NCBI GenBank assembly: GCA_028293545.1
Contig: JAQGOP010000052.1
Location: 62,001-126,000 of the forward strand
DNA length: 64,000 nucleotides
Direction: 5' to 3'
Source of the DNA: Verrucomicrobiota bacterium
GTDB taxonomy: Bacteria; Verrucomicrobiota; Verrucomicrobiia; Opitutales; Opitutaceae
Positions within the stretch are counted from its first letter, which is position 1. Each line of letters opens with the position of its first letter. Below are positions 35,701-44,492 of this stretch, piece by piece. Below the pieces are notes generated by a model. That model was given only the letters and a program-made list of their open reading frames with translations. It ran no database searches and was not told the origin of the DNA. A program made the position numbers and the translations under genes.

Positions 35701-36534
35701 ATGGGAAAACGCATCTTCAGCACCGTTTCGCTCTGGCTCCTGGTGTTCGCGACGCTGTGGTTTTTCCGCACGACCGGCGCCGTCGTGATGGCCACGTTGA
35801 TCTCGATCCTGACGCTGCGGGAATTGTACCAGCTGCTCGCCGCCTCGGGCCTGGCGCCGTTTCACCGGCTGGGGATGACCTTTGGCGGGCTCATCACCAT
35901 CGCCCCGTGGCTGCACGCGCGTTACGAGCTGCCCGCGACGGCGCATGTGCTGGCGCTCGCGGTGATTGTTTTTGCGATCCGTATCCTGAGCGAACGCGAG
36001 CCCCAGACCCGCGTCGAAGCGCTCGCGAGCACCGTGTTCGGCTTGGTCTACGTGGCGCTGATGCTCCAGTACCTGGTGCGAATCTTGACCCCGCTCGCGA
36101 ACGACACGATCACGCCCACCGGGCGGCTACTGCTCTGCGTGTGGCTCATCGCCGTGGCGAAATTCTGCGACGTCGGGGCGTTGCTCTCCGGCATGGCCTT
36201 TGGTCGGCACAAGATGGCGCCGGTGATTTCCCCCAAGAAAACCTGGGAAGGGGCGATCGGCGGCGTTCTCGTCTCGATGGGCGTCGGCGCCCTGGTGGCC
36301 TGGCTGGCCCGCGGCCAGCTGCCGCATCACATGACGCCGGCGATCGCGGCCCTGCTGGCCGCGCCGATCGCGTTGGTGGCCATTGTCTCCGACCTGGTGG
36401 AATCGATCATCAAGCGTCGCGCCGCGATCAAGGACTCCGGCGGAGGCATCCCCGGCATCGGCGGATTCTTCGACCTCAGCGACAGCCTGCTGCTGACGGC
36501 GCCGCTCGCGTACTTCCTCTTCGCGCTGCCGTGA
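35701..36534 (+). CDS. cdsA: Phosphatidate cytidylyltransferase
   Basis: A 277-residue membrane enzyme producing CDP-diacylglycerol from phosphatidate and CTP. Several hydrophobic helices precede the CDP-transferase signature near the C-terminus, visible as KMAPVISPKKTWEGAIGG and continuing through a final motif DLVESIIKRRAAIKDSGG and GIPGIGGFFDLSDSLL with the metal-binding aspartates. The start is 6 bp after the uppS stop. A 640-bp repeat-filled gap separates it from dxr. Confidence 0.93.
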   Translation: MGKRIFSTVSLWLLVFATLWFFRTTGAVVMATLISILTLRELYQLLAASGLAPFHRLGMTFGGLITIAPWLHARYELPATAHVLALAVIVFAIRILSEREPQTRVEALASTVFGLVYVALMLQYLVRILTPLANDTITPTGRLLLCVWLIAVAKFCDVGALLSGMAFGRHKMAPVISPKKTWEGAIGGVLVSMGVGALVAWLARGQLPHHMTPAIAALLAAPIALVAIVSDLVESIIKRRAAIKDSGGGIPGIGGFFDLSDSLLLTAPLAYFLFALP

Positions 36535-36594
36535 ACAATTGCGGATTTCGGATTGCTGATTTCGGATTTTAATTAGTGCCGGTGAGGGTTCGAA

Positions 36595-36928
36595 GTAGCG
36601 CAGGCGGCTCGCCTGCTCCGGAACTGCGGCTGACTTTCTACGCGGGCAGAGTGTAATTTTTCTCGCGGAATCCGGGTGCGTCGATCGGCGAATTCCGGAG
36701 AGACACCACGAAATGAATACCCAGCGCCAAGATCCCGGAATTTTTAGCCGCAAAAAAGCGCAAGTTTTCTGGGGCTGCGAAGGAGATTTGAGAGCGCTTA
36801 TAAGCGCGCGGAAACGCCGATTCGAAGCCTCAGAACCTTGCGCTTTTTTGCGGCCAACTCTCCGGGACCCGAAGTAGCGCAGGCGGCTCGCCTGCTCCGG
36901 AGCTGCGGCTGAGTTTCTACACAGACGG
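36595..36928. repeat. Direct pair of GTAGCGCAGGCGGCTCGCCT repeats
   Basis: Two direct copies, 36595-36648 and 36874-36928, share GTAGCGCAGGCGGCTCGCCT followed by GCTCCGGA, CTGCGGCTGA and TTTCTAC. They lie 279 bp apart in the cdsA-dxr gap and flank the palindromic element at 36747-36854. Related copies occur at 20318, 20584 (inverted) and 32802. Confidence 0.75.
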
Positions 36929-37039
36929 AGCGAACCTTCGAACCGCGGATTTCGGTTTTAATTAACACCGATTTGAGAGCGCTTATAAGCGCGCGGCTTC
37001 GTCGATTCGAAGCCCCCGAACCTTGCGCTTTTTTGCGGC
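36747..37039. repeat. GCCGCAAAAAAGCGCAAG palindromic element, one full and one half copy
   Basis: In the first copy (36747-36854), arms GCCGCAAAAAAGCGCAAG and CTTGCGCTTTTTTGCGGC are exact reverse complements, enclosing the perfect palindrome GCGCTTATAAGCGC at 36794-36807. In the second copy the palindrome recurs at 36979-36992 and the right arm at 37022-37039, but the left arm is missing. These sit before dxr, so they may affect transcription from cdsA into dxr. Confidence 0.78.
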
Positions 37040-37172
37040 CAATTCTCCGAGGCCCGAGATAGGGGCCAATCCGGATTCACCAATCCGCAACCCGAAATCC
37101 GCATTCCGCAATTGGCCGGTTCGCAATTGCCGTTGCGGCGTCCCGGATCGCTGCGCCATAACAGCCGGCTTC

Positions 37173-38360
37173 GTGGCCGTTTCTCATCCATCTTCACGCA
37201 AGCGCGTCGTCCTGCTGGGGGCGACCGGGTCCGTCGGCGAAACCACGCTTCGCGTCATCGCCGCGCATCCGGATCGCCTCGAGCTCGTCGGGATCGCCGC
37301 GCGCACCAATTTTTCGCGCCTCGCCCAGATCGCGCGCGATTTCGGAGTGAAACACGTCGGGGTGTTCGATGACACCGCTGGCGCCGCCGCGAAAAGCTCG
37401 GGCGCGTTTCCGGCCGGCACCGTGCTTTACCCCGGCCTTCGCGGGCTCGTGGAACTGGCCCAGCTGCCCGGCGCCGACATCGTGCTCGTGGCCGTGGTCG
37501 GGACCACTGGCCTCGAACCCGCGCTGGCCGCGCTCGCGGCGGGCAAGGACCTCGCCCTCGCCTCCAAGGAAATCCTCGTGCTCGCCGGGAAATTCATCAT
37601 GGCCGAGGCGCAGCGGCATCAGGCGAAACTCCTGCCGGTCGACAGCGAACACAGTGCGGTTTTCCAATGCCTCGAAGGCCATCCCCAGGCCGGGGTGCGG
37701 CGCATCGTGCTGACCGCGAGCGGCGGCGCGTTCCGGGACTGGCCCGCCGAGCGCCTCGCGCACGTCACGCCGGCCGACGCCACGAAGCACCCGAATTGGT
37801 CGATGGGACCGAAGATCACCGTCGATTCAGCCACGCTCGCCAACAAGGGACTCGAATTGATCGAGGCCCAGTGGCTCTTCGGCCTGCGCGCCGAGCAGTG
37901 CACCGCCGTGATTCATCCGCAGAGCATCGTGCATTGCCTCGTTGAATTCACCGATGGCGCGATGCTTGCTCAGCTTTCACCGCCCTCGATGACATTTCCC
38001 ATCCAACACGCCCTGCTGCACCCGCACCGCGCGCCGGGAGTGGAGCCATCGCTGGACTTTACGAAACTGCTGGGCCTCGAATTCCGCCCGGTCGACGAGC
38101 TGCGATTCCCCTGTTTCCGCCTCGCCCGGCAAACCATGATGGCCGGCGGCGTGGCCCCGGCGGTTTTCAATGCGGCGAACGAAGTCGCGGTCGCCGCGTT
38201 CCTCGCCGGCGAAATCCCCTTTCTTGCGATTCCCCAGGTTATTAATCACACTCTGGAAACCGTGGATAACTTCGAACCCGACAACCTGGCCGCTGTCCTG
38301 ACGACCGACGCTGCCGCCCGCCGCGCGGCCACCGCTGCGCTCAAGTTGGTCGTCACCTGA
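37173..38360 (+). CDS. dxr: 1-deoxy-D-xylulose 5-phosphate reductoisomerase
   Basis: A 395-residue NADPH- and metal-dependent enzyme making 2-C-methylerythritol 4-phosphate in the MEP isoprenoid pathway. The N-terminal Rossmann motif VVLLGATGSVGETTLRVI, the ALASKEILVLAG segment, the metal-binding LPVDSEHSAVFQCLEG and SGGAFRDW, and NWSMGPKITVDSATLANKGLE follow the family order. I take the GTG at 37173; the longer frame is derived from the repeat-filled spacer. The stop is 8 bp before the rseP start. Confidence 0.95.
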   Translation: MAVSHPSSRKRVVLLGATGSVGETTLRVIAAHPDRLELVGIAARTNFSRLAQIARDFGVKHVGVFDDTAGAAAKSSGAFPAGTVLYPGLRGLVELAQLPGADIVLVAVVGTTGLEPALAALAAGKDLALASKEILVLAGKFIMAEAQRHQAKLLPVDSEHSAVFQCLEGHPQAGVRRIVLTASGGAFRDWPAERLAHVTPADATKHPNWSMGPKITVDSATLANKGLELIEAQWLFGLRAEQCTAVIHPQSIVHCLVEFTDGAMLAQLSPPSMTFPIQHALLHPHRAPGVEPSLDFTKLLGLEFRPVDELRFPCFRLARQTMMAGGVAPAVFNAANEVAVAAFLAGEIPFLAIPQVINHTLETVDNFEPDNLAAVLTTDAAARRAATAALKLVVT

Positions 38361-38367
38361 TCCTGCC

Positions 38368-39813
38368 GTGCTGCCCGACCTCCTTACCTCCATCTTCACG
38401 AACGCCTGGACGTTCTTCCTCGCGGTCCTGCTGCTGGGCCTCTCGATTTTCGTCCACGAGCTCGGCCACTTCCTCGCCGCGCGCCGCCGGGGCGTGAAGG
38501 TCGAGCGTTTCTCCATCGGGTTTGGTCCCGCCATCTGGTCCCGTCGCGGCAAGGACGGCGTGGAATACCGCCTGGCTTGGTTCCCGCTCGGCGGCTACGT
38601 CCTGCTCCCACAGCTCGCCGACCTCGGCGCGATCGAGGGCCGGAGCGAGCTCGACGCGAGCGACCTCCCGCCGATCAGCTACCCGACCAAGATGTTTGTT
38701 TTTGTCGCGGGCGCATTGTTCAACACGCTCTTCGCTTTCGTCCTAGCCTGCGCGCTGACGTTCCTCGGCCTGCCGGAGAGCAGCAGTTTTTCCACGACCC
38801 GCATCGGGTACGTCACCGAAAAGATCGAGCTCGCCGACGGCACCAAGGTGCCGAGCCCGGCACTGCTCGCGGGCCTCAAGATCGGCGACATCGTGCGCGC
38901 GATCGATGGCCACCCGGTCAAGAACTGGAACGAGGTCCGTTTCTCGCTCGCACTCGGTGACGGTCACACTTCAAACGGCAAACGCAGCGTCGCGCTGACC
39001 GTCGAACGCGACGGAAAGATGCATGATTTCACCCTCGAGCCGCAGATCGCGGGCGACGAAAAAGAGCGCAAGATCGGCATCGCACCCGGCTTCGAGCTCC
39101 TCGTTCTCCAAGTCGCCCCGGGCTCCGTGGCCGAACGCGCGGGATTCCAAAAAGGCGACGAGTTGCTGCGCATGAACGACACGCTGACCCTGCTGCCCGA
39201 CGTCGTGCAGGAGCAGCTGGAAACCAACCGCGCGCATCCGATCGCCGCGCAGGTTCGCCGTGCCGGCGCAGTCGTGGCCCTGTCCATCCCCGCCCTGCCC
39301 GAGGCCAAACCCACCGATGACTTCGGCCTTACCTTCACCACCGGCGTCCGCCTGACTCATCCCTCGCCTTTCACGCTCCTCGGCGACCAGGTGAAGATGA
39401 CATTCCGTTCGTTGTGGAGCCTGATCAGCCCGCACTCGGACATGGGTTTGTCGAAGGCTTCGGGCGTCGTGGGCATCCTGCGTATTTTCCAAAGCGCCGC
39501 GGAATCCGGCATCCGGGCCGCGCTGCTGATCACGATCCTGGTGAACGTGAACCTCGCGATCTTCAACCTGCTCCCGATCCCGGTGCTCGACGGCGGGCAG
39601 ATGCTGTTTGCCACCGTGGGCCGCCTGCGGGGGCGCGCGCTGCCGGTGAACTTCATCGTGACCGCGCAGAGCGTCTGCTTCGTGCTCCTGCTTTCCCTGA
39701 TCGTGTACGTGGGATTCTTCGACTTCCGCCGCTGGGCGCGCGATTACCAGGCCGACCGCGCGGAAGCCTCGCGCGCCGAGGCCGCCCGACCCGCCGCGCC
39801 CGCCAAGCCCTGA
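38368..39813 (+). CDS. rseP: RseP-type site-2 (RIP) metalloprotease
   Basis: A 481-residue inner-membrane zinc protease cleaving anti-sigma factors and signal peptides within the membrane. The zinc motif HELGHFLAAR lies in the first helix region, followed by KVERFSIGFGPAIW. Two PDZ-like domains (about 155-235 and 240-310) lie in the periplasm; the second has GSVAERAGFQKGDELL. The third zinc ligand and active site occur in NLLPIPVLDGGQMLF. The start GTG at 38368 is close behind dxr. The dxr-rseP-ispG order is conserved in many bacteria. Confidence 0.93.
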   Translation: MLPDLLTSIFTNAWTFFLAVLLLGLSIFVHELGHFLAARRRGVKVERFSIGFGPAIWSRRGKDGVEYRLAWFPLGGYVLLPQLADLGAIEGRSELDASDLPPISYPTKMFVFVAGALFNTLFAFVLACALTFLGLPESSSFSTTRIGYVTEKIELADGTKVPSPALLAGLKIGDIVRAIDGHPVKNWNEVRFSLALGDGHTSNGKRSVALTVERDGKMHDFTLEPQIAGDEKERKIGIAPGFELLVLQVAPGSVAERAGFQKGDELLRMNDTLTLLPDVVQEQLETNRAHPIAAQVRRAGAVVALSIPALPEAKPTDDFGLTFTTGVRLTHPSPFTLLGDQVKMTFRSLWSLISPHSDMGLSKASGVVGILRIFQSAAESGIRAALLITILVNVNLAIFNLLPIPVLDGGQMLFATVGRLRGRALPVNFIVTAQSVCFVLLLSLIVYVGFFDFRRWARDYQADRAEASRAEAARPAAPAKP

Positions 39814-39824
39814 TCGCGCCGCGT

Positions 39825-41846
39825 ATGTCGTACTGCGCGTCACGTTTTCACACCGTGCGCCGCCCCACCGTTGAGGTGGCAGTCGGCGCCGTCGGGGTCG
39901 GCGGGACCAACCCGATCCGCCTCCAGTCGATGACGACGAGCGACACGCAGGATGTCGCCGCGACCGTCCGCCAGTCCATCGCCCTCGCGGAAGTGGGCTG
40001 CGAAATCGTGCGCATCACGGCGCCCAACGTCGCGGCGGCGAAATGCCTCGGGGAAATCCGCGCGCAGTTCACCGCGGCGGGCTTCGGCCACATCCCGTTG
40101 GTGGCCGACATTCATTTCCTGCCCAGTGCGGCGATGGAGGCCGTCGAGCACGTGGAGAAAGTCCGCGTGAATCCCGGCAACTACGCCGACAAGAAAAAAT
40201 TCGCGGTGCGCGAATACTCCGACGCCGATTACGAGACGGAGCTGCAGCGCCTGCACGAGGCGTTCTCGCCCCTGGTCAAGCGCAGCAAGGAACTGGGCCG
40301 CGCGATGCGCATTGGGACGAATCACGGTTCGCTCAGCGACCGCCTCATGAACCGCTACGGCGACACCCCGCTCGGCATGGTGGAGAGCGCCCTCGAGTTC
40401 ATCCGCATCGCCGAGTCGCATAGCTACCGGCAGCTGATCCTTTCGATGAAGTCATCGAATCCCAAGGTGATGATCCAGGCCTACCGCCTGCTGGTGCAGC
40501 GCATGGCCCAGGCCGGCATGCATTATCCGCTGCACCTCGGCGTGACCGAGGCGGGCGACGGCGAAGATGGCCGCATCAAGAGTGCGATCGGGATCGGCTC
40601 GCTGCTTCTCGACGGCCTCGGCGACACGATCCGCGTCTCGCTCACCGAGGACAGCGTGTACGAAATCCCCGTCGCGCGCGCCATCGCGGAGAAGGCCATG
40701 TCGCGGTGGGGCGGCGACATTGCGAGTCTCGCCGCGGAGAATTCGACGGACGGGATCGATCCGTACCATTTCACCAAGCGGGAAACCGCGACCCTGCATC
40801 TCGGCCCGGGAATCACCGTCGGCCCGGAGCAACCGCCGCGCGTCATCGTGCGCGCCGGCGAAGACGTGGCCGCGACGCTCGCCCAGCTCGGGGCGGGAAA
40901 ACTCAAGGACACTCCGCCGGAGATTCTCCTCCTCGCGGCGCCGTCCGCAGCCCGCCTCGCCAATCTCCCCAACCCCGGCGCGTCCTCTTATGCCCTCGAG
41001 CTCGCCACCTCGATCGGGTTGGCGGAACTCAAGGGCCTCGCGATCCATCTGCCCCCCGGGACGATCCTGGTGCGGGATTTCGCAGGGCACGAAGCGCCGG
41101 AGCTCGCAGCGTTCGCGCAGTTCGCCCACGAGCACCAATTCGCCCTCGCGGCCGCAATCGATCCCGATGCGTTGCCCGCGCTCGGGCCGACCATCCAGCA
41201 ACTCGACCATGAGCGACTGCTCTTCACGCTCGGCGGTTTTTCGGCGCGGTCGTTCGGATTCGGCGGCCATGCCGTCGGCCGCTATCGGCGCCTGGCGGAA
41301 GGGCTGCGCGCCATCGGGTCGCGCGCGCCGATCTGGATTCGCAACACCGCCGACACCGCAATGCGCGGCGACAACACGTTTCTCTCAAAATTGTTGGAAG
41401 CCTCGTTCCTGTCCGGCGCGCTGCTCTGCGATGGCATCGGCGACTTGGTGAGCATCGAAACCGAACTCGATCCCGTGCGCGCGACCCGCCTCACCTACAA
41501 CGTCCTCCAAGGCGCGGGTGCGCGCATTTCGAAGACCGAATTTGTCGCGTGCCCCAGCTGCGGCCGCACGCTTTTCGACCTGCAGGCCACGACGCAGCGG
41601 ATCCGGTCGCAGACCGGGCATCTCAAGGGCGTCAAACTCGCGATCATGGGCTGCATCGTGAACGGCCCCGGGGAAATGGCCGATGCCGACTTCGGCTACG
41701 TCGGCGGCGCGCCCGGCAAAATCAATCTCTACGTCGGGAAGAATTGCGTGCAGTACAACATCCCGCAGGAAGCCGCCGACGCGAAGCTGATCGCGCTCAT
41801 CAAGGAGCACGGCAAATGGTTCGATCCCGAGCCCGCCCACGCGTGA
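39825..41846 (+). CDS. ispG: 4-hydroxy-3-methylbut-2-enyl diphosphate synthase, large form
   Basis: A 673-residue [4Fe-4S] enzyme of the MEP pathway, making HMBPP. The N-terminal TIM barrel has GGTNPIRLQSMTTSDTQDV and HIPLVADIHFLPSAAMEAVE in outline. The C-terminal cluster domain carries VACPSCGRTLFDL and the third cysteine with the catalytic glutamate in IMGCIVNGPGEM. Between them is a large insert (about 310-560) as in plant, chlamydial and Bacteroidetes forms; the usual E. coli type has about 370 residues. I start at the ATG at 39825, 11 bp after rseP; the longer frame lies inside rseP. Confidence 0.95.
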   Translation: MSYCASRFHTVRRPTVEVAVGAVGVGGTNPIRLQSMTTSDTQDVAATVRQSIALAEVGCEIVRITAPNVAAAKCLGEIRAQFTAAGFGHIPLVADIHFLPSAAMEAVEHVEKVRVNPGNYADKKKFAVREYSDADYETELQRLHEAFSPLVKRSKELGRAMRIGTNHGSLSDRLMNRYGDTPLGMVESALEFIRIAESHSYRQLILSMKSSNPKVMIQAYRLLVQRMAQAGMHYPLHLGVTEAGDGEDGRIKSAIGIGSLLLDGLGDTIRVSLTEDSVYEIPVARAIAEKAMSRWGGDIASLAAENSTDGIDPYHFTKRETATLHLGPGITVGPEQPPRVIVRAGEDVAATLAQLGAGKLKDTPPEILLLAAPSAARLANLPNPGASSYALELATSIGLAELKGLAIHLPPGTILVRDFAGHEAPELAAFAQFAHEHQFALAAAIDPDALPALGPTIQQLDHERLLFTLGGFSARSFGFGGHAVGRYRRLAEGLRAIGSRAPIWIRNTADTAMRGDNTFLSKLLEASFLSGALLCDGIGDLVSIETELDPVRATRLTYNVLQGAGARISKTEFVACPSCGRTLFDLQATTQRIRSQTGHLKGVKLAIMGCIVNGPGEMADADFGYVGGAPGKINLYVGKNCVQYNIPQEAADAKLIALIKEHGKWFDPEPAHA

Positions 41847-41859
41847 AGCGCGCGCCTGC

Positions 41860-42360
41860 GTGTATCTCCGAATCCATCACATCGTGACGCGTTCGTGACT
41901 TTACCGTAACCTCGCAAATGGCTTCTAAAGCCATCTGCATGGCGATTGCGGAGCGTGATAAACGACGCTTTCGGCGGATACTTTTCCTGCGCTAACTTTG
42001 CCAGAACGTGGCAAACAAATAATCGAAAAGTTATGCCCATCGCGGCTGTGAACAACTTGTCAGAAAGTTGCTCTTGAAATGCTTTTTTGGTTCACAGTTA
42101 CTGCGCCCTCGTTCAGATCTTTTATCCGTCCGGCAGTTCTTTCCCACGTCCCGTTTTGCCTTGTCCCCGCAGCCCTCCGGCAACCCCCGAGGAAGCTATT
42201 GGTCATCAAAAGCTTATAACATCACTTTTTTACCCCTTTTATCCCTGATGCCCAGGCATGAATTTCGTTGCAGGTAGTAGACTCCGATAAGGCTGGATTA
42301 GACGTAGAGAAGAGCCCCGGCGGCGCAGTGTGAATAAAACCGCCTTCCCGTCCGATCCCC
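41860..42360. other. Candidate chromosomal origin (oriC) region upstream of dnaA
   Basis: A 515-bp non-coding stretch, AT-rich compared with its surroundings, lies directly upstream of dnaA. It holds one exact DnaA box (42329-42337) and near-matches TGTGAACAA (42047-42055) and TGGTTCACA (42088-42096, inverted). An AT-rich tract with AGCTTATAAC and TTTTTTACCCCTTTTATCC (about 42210-42245) could serve for unwinding. Few boxes are perfect, so this could instead be only the dnaA regulatory region. Confidence 0.4.
42329..42337 (-). promoter_or_regulatory. DnaA box
   Basis: TGTGAATAA is the exact reverse complement of the DnaA box TTATTCACA. It is 24 bp before the dnaA start codon, suitable for autoregulation. 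Confidence 0.6.
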
Positions 42361-43746
42361 ATGCCATCTTTGTCCCTGTCGCCCAGTCTCTGGGAAACCG
42401 TTAAATGCGACTTTAAGGAGTTGTTTCCCGAGGATGTTTTCCAGATGTGGTTCGAGCCCATGGTGTGCCTTGAAACCGCGGAAGACACGATGACGCTGGG
42501 CGTGCCGAACGATTTTGCGGCGATCTGGATTCACGACAATTACCTGGACCTGATCACGCAGCGCCTGCGCCTGACCGCCGGCCGCATGGTCAACGTCACC
42601 CTGCGGAAGGCCGACTCAAACCGTTCCCCCGCGCCCGGCCTGAGCCACCGTTCCGCCGAGCCGGCCGCCAAGGGCCGCGTCCCGGCGCGTCGCGCGTTGC
42701 GTTACGACGAGCGCGGACCCGCCACGGGAACGCTCAACGTCCGTAACACTTTCGAGACCTTCGTGGTGGGCTCGAACAACCAGATGGCCCACGCCGCTGC
42801 GCTCGCGGTCGCCCAGGCGCCGGCCCAGGCCTACAACCCGCTTTTTATCTACGGCAACACCGGGCTGGGCAAAACCCACCTGATGCACGCCATCGGGCAC
42901 GCCATCCTGCGCGCCAATCCCGATGCCCGCGTCGCGTACCTTTCGACGGAAAAATTCACGAACGAATTCATCCAGGCGCTCCAGGAAAACAGCCTGACGA
43001 AGTTTCGCCAACGTTACCGCCACGTGGATGTCCTCCTGATCGACGATGTGCAGTTCCTCGCCGGCAAGGAGCGCATCCAAGAGGAATTTTTCCACACGTT
43101 CAATGACCTGTTCGAGTCCGGCAAGCAGGTGGTCCTCTCCAGCGACCGCCGCGCGAGCGAAATCCAGAAACTGGAAGCACGCCTCGTGTCCCGCTTTGAA
43201 TGGGGCCTTCCCGCCGACATCCAGGCGCCCGATTTCGAAACGCGCGTCGCGATCCTCCGCACCAAGGCCGCCAGCCTGAAGTTCGACCTGCCCGACGCGA
43301 TTGTGAACTTCATCGCGCAGAATATTTCGAAGAACATCCGCCGCCTCGAGGGCGCGCTGATCAAGGTCGCCAGTTACTCGGCGTTGACGAGCAAGCCGCT
43401 CGACCTCGCGACCACGGAAATGCTGCTGCAGGACGTGCTGATGGAGCAGGCGCAGAATATCCTGACGATCGAGACGATTCAGAAACGCGTCGCCGACCAT
43501 TTCCAGATCCGCCACAGCGACATGACCAGCAAGCGCCGGCCGAACAACATCGCCATCCCGCGCCAGATTGCGATGTACCTCACGCGGACGCTGACGAAGC
43601 ATTCCCTCCAGGAAATCGGCGACGCTTTCGGCGGCCGCGATCACGGCACCGTGATCCACGCCTGCAAGGCCGTTGACAACATGATGGACCAGGACACGTC
43701 GACGCGCGGCAGCGTGGAGTTCCTGAAAGCGCAGCTTTCGAAATAG
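42361..43746 (+). CDS. dnaA: Chromosomal replication initiator DnaA
   Basis: A 461-residue AAA+ initiator that binds DnaA boxes and opens the origin. Domain I (residues 1-80, LWETVKCDFKELFPEDVFQMW) is followed by a short linker, then the AAA+ core with Walker A GNTGLGKTHLMHA (K171), Walker B LLIDDVQFLAGKERIQEEFF in outline, and the arginine-finger region. Domain IV has PRQIAMYLTRTLTKHSLQEIG and the box-recognition signature GGRDHGTVIHACK. The ATG at 42361 yields the full domain I. dnaN is not directly downstream, unlike the classical order. Confidence 0.97.
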   Translation: MPSLSLSPSLWETVKCDFKELFPEDVFQMWFEPMVCLETAEDTMTLGVPNDFAAIWIHDNYLDLITQRLRLTAGRMVNVTLRKADSNRSPAPGLSHRSAEPAAKGRVPARRALRYDERGPATGTLNVRNTFETFVVGSNNQMAHAAALAVAQAPAQAYNPLFIYGNTGLGKTHLMHAIGHAILRANPDARVAYLSTEKFTNEFIQALQENSLTKFRQRYRHVDVLLIDDVQFLAGKERIQEEFFHTFNDLFESGKQVVLSSDRRASEIQKLEARLVSRFEWGLPADIQAPDFETRVAILRTKAASLKFDLPDAIVNFIAQNISKNIRRLEGALIKVASYSALTSKPLDLATTEMLLQDVLMEQAQNILTIETIQKRVADHFQIRHSDMTSKRRPNNIAIPRQIAMYLTRTLTKHSLQEIGDAFGGRDHGTVIHACKAVDNMMDQDTSTRGSVEFLKAQLSK

Positions 43747-43942
43747 CGCTGGAGCGCGTTCAAAACGTCCGAGCCTCCCGCGTAATTCGCGGATTTGACG
43801 ACGGAGGGAAGGTAAATGAATCGGGGCCGAGGAGGCCAATGCAGCGGTGAGTTGAAAGTTGCGCCGGATTCATTGAACGTGTGGCCCGCTCGCCGCCCCC
43901 GGGCCTCAATCCACAATCCGAAATCAGCCATTCGAAATCGAA

Positions 43943-44458
43943 ATGTCCCTCACTCCCGAACAAAAGCAGGCCGTCGCCAGCTGGGTCGCCGCCGGCGACA
44001 ATCTCTCCGCAGTCCAGAAAAAGCTGCTCGAGCAATTCAAGGTCTCCATGACCTATCGCGATGTTCGCTTTCTGGTCGATGACCTCGACCTGGCATTGAA
44101 GGACGCGGCGCCCAAGATCGATGTCTCCGACGTCACCAAAGTCCCGACGGCGAAGCCTGACGTCGGCGACGAGCCCGACGCGGAGGAAGAAGGCGCGGTC
44201 GATGCCCTGCCCGACGAGGCATTTCCCGGCGCCGCGAGCACGGTTTCCGTCGACGTCGACAAAGTGACGTTGATGCCCGGCGCGCTCGCCAGCGGCAGCG
44301 TGACGTTCAGCGATGGCGTGACGGCGAAGTGGATCGTCGACAACCAAGGCCGCCCCGGATTCACGCAGGTCAGCCAGCCCGGCTACCGCCCGACTCCCGC
44401 CGACAGCCAGGCCTTTGTGCAGGAACTGAGCGCGGCGTTGCAGAAGCGCGGCTATTGA
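43943..44458 (+). CDS. Conserved hypothetical protein
   Basis: A 171-residue soluble protein of unknown function. The N-terminal 50 residues (LTPEQKQAVASWVAAGDNLS then VQKKLLEQF and MTYRDVRFLVDDLDL) look like a small helical DNA-binding-type domain. An acidic, proline/alanine-rich linker leads to a C-terminal beta-rich segment (TLMPGALASGSVTFSDGV) and ends in a helix. It is downstream of dnaA and convergent with the histidine kinase gene. No family name is recognised. Confidence 0.7.
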   Translation: MSLTPEQKQAVASWVAAGDNLSAVQKKLLEQFKVSMTYRDVRFLVDDLDLALKDAAPKIDVSDVTKVPTAKPDVGDEPDAEEEGAVDALPDEAFPGAASTVSVDVDKVTLMPGALASGSVTFSDGVTAKWIVDNQGRPGFTQVSQPGYRPTPADSQAFVQELSAALQKRGY

Positions 44459-44492
44459 TCGGAAGGACGGGCCCAGCCGTGCCGCCATGCAA

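Noticed and set aside
39414..39824. Upstream extension of ispG
   Set aside because: Lies inside rseP in another frame and has no similarity to IspG; the ATG at 39825 fits.
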